Of a stretch of DNA of 64,000 nucleotides, positions 58,197 to 64,000 are shown one piece after another (within the stretch, counting starts at the first letter, position 1; the number at the start of each line of letters is the position of its first letter). The DNA is from JBBQWR01 sp038210495 (GTDB lineage Bacteria > Planctomycetota > Planctomycetia > Pirellulales > DATAWG01). The stretch is from positions 144,435-208,434 of the forward strand of contig JBBQWR010000001.1 of NCBI GenBank assembly GCA_038210495.1, read 5' to 3'. A program made the position numbers and the translations under genes. The notes under the pieces are model-generated. The model searched no databases. It was given only the letters and a program-made list of their open reading frames with translations, and had not been told where the DNA came from.

Positions 58197-58615
58197 TACA
58201 TCGGCCGTTGGCAAACGACGCCGTTTTCGCCGTGGTGGACCAAGCCGTACGAGGGGATATACTGGTTGCCGTGACGGATGTTGCGGGCAATGGGGACGGC
58301 GATCCGACCGAAAGCGACCAGGCCTATCAGCGCTGTCTAACCCGGATGCTGAAGGTGGCGACTCATGAGACCGCCCACATGTTCGGCATCGAGCATTGCA
58401 CGGCTTACGAATGCGGCATGAACGGCTCGAATAATTTGGAGGAAGCCGATCGCGGCCGGCTGCCGTTCTGTCCCGAGTGTTCGGCCAAAATCTGGTGGTC
58501 CTGCGGCGCGGACCCGGCGAAATGCTATGAGCGATTGGCGGAATTCGGCGAGAAAAACTGGCTCAACGAAGAGGCGAAATTGTGGAAAAAATGCGCAGTG
58601 GCAGTGGGGCCTTAG
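58193..58615 (+). CDS. Archaemetzincin-type zinc protease, C-terminal part only
   Basis: A 140-residue protein with the archaemetzincin signature: HETAHMFGIEHCTAYECGMN (HExxHxxGxxHCxxxxCxM), then GSNNLEEADR and LPFCPECSAKIWWSC, where the two further Cys bind a second zinc. The catalytic Glu is present. Full archaemetzincins have at least ~180 residues; the N-terminal beta/alpha part before the helix is missing or unrecognisable here. The frame starts with a GTG that overlaps the stop of the upstream gene. Thus it may be a truncated but translated remnant, or a minimal form. Confidence 0.75.
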   Translation: MIHRPLANDAVFAVVDQAVRGDILVAVTDVAGNGDGDPTESDQAYQRCLTRMLKVATHETAHMFGIEHCTAYECGMNGSNNLEEADRGRLPFCPECSAKIWWSCGADPAKCYERLAEFGEKNWLNEEAKLWKKCAVAVGP

Positions 58616-58810
58616 ATTTCGCAACCGAGGCGCCAGCGATCCACGAATAGCCCCTTGGCCGCTCGGGTTCGATCGTCGTCTCTTTAAGCCCGCAAGCCGC
58701 ACGGGCATTTGTTGTCCGAGGCCAGCCGCGGCCCCGTTCAAGCCATCGCCGCCGCGCGCAAATTGGACGAGGATCGACCCGCATGAAATGGGCGCACGAC
58801 GCATTTGTAG

Positions 58811-61800
58811 TCATTTGCGGGCAGGTTTCGGCACGGAAGTCGGGGAGTCGGCAAAACGGACGCCGGCAAGCGGCTGGTGATTGGCGTCGGTCAATTCCAG
58901 AAACAGGGCCCAGCCGCCGTCCATTTGCGTTATTTTCAGAAGGATCGAATTCCATCCCTGGTGGAGCTTGACCGGGGCGACTTCTTGACGCGCCGCGACG
59001 CCGCGATGGATATCGTGGCTGAGAATCAACTCTCGGTTGAGCCAGGCCTTGATCCCATCGTCGCTGCCGCAGCTCAACAACGCAGGCCGATCGTCCGGCG
59101 AATAGACGAACGATACGGCGTACGCGACCACGTTGTCGCGAGTCTTGAATTGCTCGCGGAGATTGAAAAAGCCGCCGTCGCTGGTCGCCCCCTGCTTCCA
59201 CGTCGCGCGGCCATCGACGGTCGGGTAGGTCTTGCTCAGTTCGAGCTCGGTTTCCGGCGGATACACGGCGTCGAATCCCTGATGCCCTCCTTCGTTGTCG
59301 AACGGGCCAAGAAAGCGAATCGGAATCTCCGAAAGCAGCCGCGTTTCACTGGAATCGAACCCGCCGTCGATATGGGCCGTGAACGTGGCGACGATCGTTT
59401 TGCCGGCGACGTCGGTCGCGTCGGGAAGGAATGCGAACTCGTTTTCCGCCTTTCCGACCGGCAACTCAATCGGTTTGACGTCGTCAACGGTTTGCTCGCC
59501 GATCGCGATTTTCGCCGTTAACATTCCAGTCATCTTCCGCTTAACCAGCGGATATGTCTTAACGCGCAATTGCAGCCGCCCTTGCTGGTCGCGCCCCAAC
59601 GGCTGCGGATCGATTCGCACCGATGGCGAGAGCGTGAACCGCGCAAAAGCGCAATCGACGGTCGCGCCATGGTCGTCCACTGCGTCGATGCGCTCTTGCT
59701 TGGTCCCAGCCAGTGTCTGCTCAGCCGGAATTAATTTGAACACCACGTGAGCCGACTTCGACTCTGTTGACACGTCGATCCGAATGGACGCGGGATCGGC
59801 AGTCCAACCCTCGGGCAACATGGGTCGCAGGCTGCCCGAGAAGGCGCCTTTCAATCCGGTCGCGTCGACGGCGATCTCGATCGGCGCCCGCTTGACGATT
59901 GGCTCGGATGGCGCCGTCGCGGCCAGCTTGAGCGGCGACTCGCCATAAATTTCGATCTCGCGCAGGCAGAGAGTTTGATCGTTGGCCTTCCAGCCGGTCG
60001 CCGCGACGGCCAGTTCGTCCGGCTGGAAACCGAAGGTGGTCCGAAGCGCGACGAGGCGAATTTTTCGCGTGCGAACGGCGGGAAACGTCACGGCAGTCCA
60101 GTTTTGCCCTAGATACCATGTATCGGCCCGGCTATCGGCCGACTTGATGTACTGGCTAGGCGGAATGGTCGTCCGCACCTGCTTGACCGTGTTCCATTTG
60201 GCGCCGTCGAGGGCCTGCACATCGAAATCCAACAGCGCGCAATGTGGATTGTCGGCCTCTAGCGAATAGACGAACATGCGATTCACGCTTCGCTCGATCG
60301 GAAATTCGATCTCCAACGTTTGCGGGCCGCCCTTCAACGAGCCTTTCCAATATGGCCCCCAGGGATTCCCCGCTTGCGTTGCCTCGAGCCGGCCGTTGGT
60401 CAGGATGTCGAACGATCCCTCGTAGGACGATGAATACGAAAACGCGGCGCCGCGGGCGAAATTCACGCCAAAGTCATACTTCGGCGGCGTAATGGTTTGC
60501 CCTGGTTTGAGCCGTAGATAAAGGGGCAACGGTGGCACGGTGAGCGCGACTTTACCGGCGGCGACCGGATAGGCCCGGGAGTTGCCGAAGCTGTCAACCA
60601 CGTCGAGCGATCCGCCCGTGACTCCGAGCGTAATAGTCGGGGGCGACGCCGCGCCGAGTTGGTGCAGTGCGATCGTATCTCCGTCTTTGCCGGCGAAGCG
60701 CAAGCCGAAGAACAAATCATTGCCGTGAGGCCCAAAATCGAGCGTTTCCTTATAGACGCAATTGGCTAGCATGGCGTGTCGCGCCCGCAAGGCGAGCAAA
60801 GCCGGATACGGGCCGTTGGCGGAAAAAAGATAGCTCGGCACCTGCGAGTAGCCGACTTGATTCATGTAGTAATGGTGATTGTGCTCGCTGGGAATCCCCA
60901 GGCTTTCCAACAGATCGCGATGCAGCGCCATCCGCACGGCCTGCACGCCGACCGTGAGCTCGTTGCCGCGCACGGCCTCGATGGCTCGCTCGGTCTGCCA
61001 AATCGGTTTTTCAGCCAATCCATACTTCGCCATCAACTCGCGCAGCTTGCCGATCTTCCACCGCCAATGCTGAGGGGAAATTGCTTCGTCTCCCTCGTAA
61101 TCGTGGATCGAGATGATATCGAACAGCGCGGCCGCGCCCGATTGAAACACCGCTTCGTTCCAATTGAGATTCACGCCGACGGTGTCGGGCCCCATGACTT
61201 GGGCGCTCGGGTCGACCTGTTTGATGATCGGAACCACCCGCTTCACGAGGGCGATGTAGTCCTCGGAACTCATCGACGTATTCGGCTCGTTGATGATTTC
61301 CCAATACTTCACGCGCCCCTTGAAATGGGTCACGAAAGACCGCACGACGTCGTCCGCACAGTGCTCTCGGCGCTCGAATTGAACGAGCAAATTCAAATCG
61401 TATTTCGCGGCGCCTTGGAGAAATTTTTCGACGCCATCGATGCCCTCTTGCGTATTCGCCCGGATCAATTTCAGGCCAGAGAAAGCAAATTTCGCCGGAT
61501 CGCACCACCCTCCCGGCGAATCGCCGTCGGCCAAAGTCGGCATTCCGGGAAACTTGGGCGTGACGCCAACATGCTCGGCCACGCCGGATAGATATTCGCC
61601 GTGCGAGTCGCGAAGTTGACACTCGATCGTGTACCAGCCGAACGCCGGTGGCGTGAAGTCGATCGGCTGGTGAGATTCCTCGCCGTCTTTCAATTCCATC
61701 GCCGCGCGACTGTGCGCAATCTCATTCTTATACATGTCGTACACGAACGTATCGAGCGTGACCTGCGCGACGCGCCGGCTTGCCGGTTTTAACAACCATT

Positions 61801-62995
61801 GGGCATGGATCGGTTTCAACTCATACGCCAAGTTGTAAGGAAGGTCCTTCACCTCGATCCGGGCATCGACTCCCAAGTTCCGCGTGCTCGCGGCTTTCGC
61901 CTTGGAGAAAAAGTCTTTCCGCACGCGGAGCACGCAGGGACGAGGATGGTAGATAGTTCCCGGCTGCCTGATGCCGGTCGACGCGACCCACAGCCGATCG
62001 CGGCCGTCGATCGCCAGCGGCATATATTGGCTTTGCGGGCCCCAGGGATCGGCCCATTTGAATTCGCCCGGGACCAGCGCCACGGAGTCGCCGCGCGAAT
62101 CGAATCGCGAGACCGAACCGGGGTTGCCGGGCGTCATGCAATAGAAGTTGTCTCGCGAATCAATGGCCACGCTGTGTTGAAGTTCGCTGCCATCCTCCCT
62201 ATTCATGCGAGTGCCCGCCCCCATCGTGAAGATCCATTTGCCTTCGGCGTCGTACTTGACGAGCTGATTTTGACTGGCGACGGCGTAGATTGCGCCCTGG
62301 GAGTCAATCGCCAAATCGTCGGTGTCGCCCAGCGGCTTGGTCAGAGAAATGGGGGATAGCACTGCCATCGCTTGGGGATCGATCACCGCAATCGAGTCAA
62401 ACAGAACTGGCCGATCGTTTTGACGGCGATGGGGAACGACCAGCACGCGATCTTTTTTCCCTGAACGCCCAACGGCTACGGCAAACGCATCGGGAATCGG
62501 ATATGTATGGACCAACTTCCAATCGCCCGCTGGCATTGCGTCGCTAAAACCGGCGGGCGGCGCATACTGCAGGACGGCGCCGATCTCCGGCTCGGTGACG
62601 AAGACATTGTCCCGGCTATCGACGGCGATGCGGGTGGGACGATGCTCCTTCGACCCGCCGGCGTGCTGCGATGGAATAGACGGTTTTGGCGCGAGCGAAA
62701 CCCGAGTCAGGTAACGACCGTCGTTGGTGAACACATGGACGCAGTCGTTGCCCATCCGCTCGCGGTTCGTGCTCGGATCCCAGTATCGCCCATCGAGCAC
62801 ATAAAGTCGGTTTTGCCCATCGAAAGTGAAATCGTTGAGGCCCAGAAACTCACCGGCGCCGGCGCCGGGTCCACCGACTTCCAAGTCGCTACTCTCACCC
62901 AAGCCACCGGCCCGCGTAAATTCGTTGGCCGTAACGACCAGCACTGTCGCCAGTGCGAGCCGATATGTAATTCTCAAGAACATTACGTTCGCCAT
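58811..62995 (-). CDS. Very large exported glycosidase-like fusion protein
   Basis: A 1394-residue protein with a signal peptide (MANVMFLRITYRLALATVLV, cleavage after ~29). Residues ~40-360 are NHL-type propeller blades (FDGQNRLYVLDGRYW, RIAVDSRDNVFVTEPEIGAV, DLAIDSQGAIYAVASQNQLV, VAIDSRDNFYCMTPGNPGS, LAIDGRDRLWVAST). Residues ~500-760 are a clan GH-A barrel of GH39-like look: KYWEIINEPNTSMSSEDY with acid/base Glu570, IISIHDYEG and KPIWQTERAIE with nucleophile Glu669. Residues ~850-1000 resemble a discoidin-type carbohydrate-binding domain (SVNRMFVYSLEADNPHCALL). About 1240-1390 resemble a PA14/LamG-like beta domain (LSCGSDDGIKAWLNRELILS). It is likely a cell-surface or secreted polysaccharide hydrolase. 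Monocistronic. Confidence 0.85.
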   Translation of the reverse strand: MANVMFLRITYRLALATVLVVTANEFTRAGGLGESSDLEVGGPGAGAGEFLGLNDFTFDGQNRLYVLDGRYWDPSTNRERMGNDCVHVFTNDGRYLTRVSLAPKPSIPSQHAGGSKEHRPTRIAVDSRDNVFVTEPEIGAVLQYAPPAGFSDAMPAGDWKLVHTYPIPDAFAVAVGRSGKKDRVLVVPHRRQNDRPVLFDSIAVIDPQAMAVLSPISLTKPLGDTDDLAIDSQGAIYAVASQNQLVKYDAEGKWIFTMGAGTRMNREDGSELQHSVAIDSRDNFYCMTPGNPGSVSRFDSRGDSVALVPGEFKWADPWGPQSQYMPLAIDGRDRLWVASTGIRQPGTIYHPRPCVLRVRKDFFSKAKAASTRNLGVDARIEVKDLPYNLAYELKPIHAQWLLKPASRRVAQVTLDTFVYDMYKNEIAHSRAAMELKDGEESHQPIDFTPPAFGWYTIECQLRDSHGEYLSGVAEHVGVTPKFPGMPTLADGDSPGGWCDPAKFAFSGLKLIRANTQEGIDGVEKFLQGAAKYDLNLLVQFERREHCADDVVRSFVTHFKGRVKYWEIINEPNTSMSSEDYIALVKRVVPIIKQVDPSAQVMGPDTVGVNLNWNEAVFQSGAAALFDIISIHDYEGDEAISPQHWRWKIGKLRELMAKYGLAEKPIWQTERAIEAVRGNELTVGVQAVRMALHRDLLESLGIPSEHNHHYYMNQVGYSQVPSYLFSANGPYPALLALRARHAMLANCVYKETLDFGPHGNDLFFGLRFAGKDGDTIALHQLGAASPPTITLGVTGGSLDVVDSFGNSRAYPVAAGKVALTVPPLPLYLRLKPGQTITPPKYDFGVNFARGAAFSYSSSYEGSFDILTNGRLEATQAGNPWGPYWKGSLKGGPQTLEIEFPIERSVNRMFVYSLEADNPHCALLDFDVQALDGAKWNTVKQVRTTIPPSQYIKSADSRADTWYLGQNWTAVTFPAVRTRKIRLVALRTTFGFQPDELAVAATGWKANDQTLCLREIEIYGESPLKLAATAPSEPIVKRAPIEIAVDATGLKGAFSGSLRPMLPEGWTADPASIRIDVSTESKSAHVVFKLIPAEQTLAGTKQERIDAVDDHGATVDCAFARFTLSPSVRIDPQPLGRDQQGRLQLRVKTYPLVKRKMTGMLTAKIAIGEQTVDDVKPIELPVGKAENEFAFLPDATDVAGKTIVATFTAHIDGGFDSSETRLLSEIPIRFLGPFDNEGGHQGFDAVYPPETELELSKTYPTVDGRATWKQGATSDGGFFNLREQFKTRDNVVAYAVSFVYSPDDRPALLSCGSDDGIKAWLNRELILSHDIHRGVAARQEVAPVKLHQGWNSILLKITQMDGGWALFLELTDANHQPLAGVRFADSPTSVPKPARK

Positions 62996-63252
62996 ATCCA
63001 GGCTCCAAATAATTTTCCGTCACGCGATCGATTGGCAAATTATCCGGGGCGCATCGGCGCCTCGGGGAAACAGGCCGACAGGTTGGACTACTGTAACTCG
63101 CCGCGGATGAAGACTGCAAACAGGTTCCTTGGGGAAGATACGACATTCCGCTCCCACCCGGCTACAACTATTAGGGTGGATTAGTCCTCACGCAATGCGG
63201 TCGGTGGCGGTCGCGTGCCTGCGGCTTGGCAATGCCAAGCCGACTATGGGCG
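62996..63252. other. Gap between the glycosidase gene and the rRNA operon end
   Basis: About 255 bases with no gene visible. The promoter of the minus-strand glycosidase gene should lie here. GAGGACTAATCCACCC and CTTGGCAATGCCAAGC words occur; CTTGGCAATGCCAAG (63221-63235) is a small palindrome. Confidence 0.4.
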
Positions 63253-63298
63253 CAAAAAAAACCCGCCGCAGCTGAAACAAGTTCAGCCGCGGCGGGCG
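63253..63298 (-). terminator. Terminator of the rRNA operon
   Basis: On the minus strand CCCGCCGCGGCTGAA-CTTG-TTCAGCTGCGGCGGG (arms about 63281-63296 and 63262-63277, with one mismatch) is followed by eight T (63254-63261). It lies about ten bases after the 5S gene, so it ends the 23S-5S transcript. Confidence 0.92.
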
Positions 63299-63308
63299 TG
63301 TGAAAAAT

Positions 63309-63414
63309 CCGGCGATACCTACTCTCGCACTTTTGGTACTACCATCGGCTCTGAAAGCTTAACTACCGTGTTCGGAATGGGAACGGGTGTGGCCTTTCAG
63401 ATATGGTCACCGGA
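63309..63414 (-). rRNA. rrf: 5S ribosomal RNA, short type
   Basis: On the minus strand the gene reads CCGGTGACCATATCTGAAAG ... CCGTTCCCATTCCGAACACG ... GCGAGAGTAGGTATCGCCGG. The CCGGTG/CGCCGG ends pair as helix I. The conserved CCCATTCCGAACACGG and GCGAGAGTAGG stretches identify it. At about 106 bases it is shorter than the usual 116-120; the loss is in helix IV/loop D, where only GTAGTACCAAAAGTGC separates the conserved blocks. Short 5S rRNAs of about 110 bases are a published trait of planctomycetes. It lies downstream of 23S, with a 120-base spacer. Confidence 0.93.
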
Positions 63415-63534
63415 AAGGACGGCAGCGGCTTGTAACGGCGCGCTGCCGCTTGAATTCGACAATGGTTTGTGGTAACTGGCTGCTCTTAGCGGCCGGAATG
63501 CTTGAGGCATTTCCGAACCAGAGCGTTAGATCAA

Positions 63535-64000
<466 letters not shown>

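Overview
The window looks like the chromosome of a planctomycete, probably Pirellulales-like; that placement is inference. The evidence is a dcw (division and cell wall) cluster that stops at ftsQ with no ftsA or ftsZ, a secreted TIGR03000-type protein, a DUF11 lipoprotein, Tat-exported Gfo/Idh and NIPSNAP proteins, a short 5S rRNA, moderately high GC and many short interspersed repeats. Codon use looks uniform, and I see no prophage, insertion sequence, CRISPR array or tRNA.

Layout. 1-2940 (minus): arginine biosynthesis genes argB-argD-argF, with argF cut by the window edge. 3086-6353 (plus): a good promoter, a one-domain GlmU-type uridylyltransferase, prs and a class V aminotransferase. 6621-8144: an unknown helical protein whose frame runs antisense into ftsQ. 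7757-18420 (minus): the peptidoglycan cluster murE-murF-mraY-murG-(two small genes)-murC-murB-ddl-ftsQ. murD and ftsW are absent from their usual place; a RodA/FtsW-type protein lies alone at 47175. 18811-19502: a vapBC toxin-antitoxin pair.

19630-33780 is mostly lineage-specific: a membrane protein with a FecR/anti-sigma look, a Tat-exported oxidoreductase, an integral membrane protein, an aminotransferase, a phosphohexomutase-like protein that has lost its catalytic loop, and an operon for two paralogous exported proteins plus a DUF11 lipoprotein, followed by a LolA-like exported protein. Three decayed genes lie in this zone or nearby: a DUF2442 gene with an amber codon, a DUF104/PIN toxin-antitoxin remnant, and a zinc-ribbon/DUF4282 gene at 50267.

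33986-48314 mixes housekeeping genes (pdxA, dtd, cvpA, accA, truA, asd, rodA) with a Ser/Thr kinase, a glycosyltransferase, an HTTM-domain membrane pair and the TIGR03000 protein. 48355-62995 holds exported and catabolic genes: NIPSNAP, a YncE/phosphoesterase fusion, an orphan ABC-2 permease, a sugar methyltransferase, a DapA-like/flavin-oxidoreductase/archaemetzincin operon and a 1394-residue glycosidase fusion. The right edge is the 3' end of an rRNA operon on the minus strand: 23S (partial), 5S and a strong terminator.

The most unusual feature of the window is its repeat load. At least nine families of short palindromic or G-rich repeats sit between genes. One of them (GTCGGGAGACGGGAG-like) has repeatedly become coding at gene 3' ends, giving unrelated proteins (ArgB, GlmU-like, TruA, the 6621 protein) the same type of S-R-E-(S/T)-G-V-G tail. 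A second G-rich motif (GGGGCAGGGCAGGGG-like) lies both between genes and inside several reading frames.
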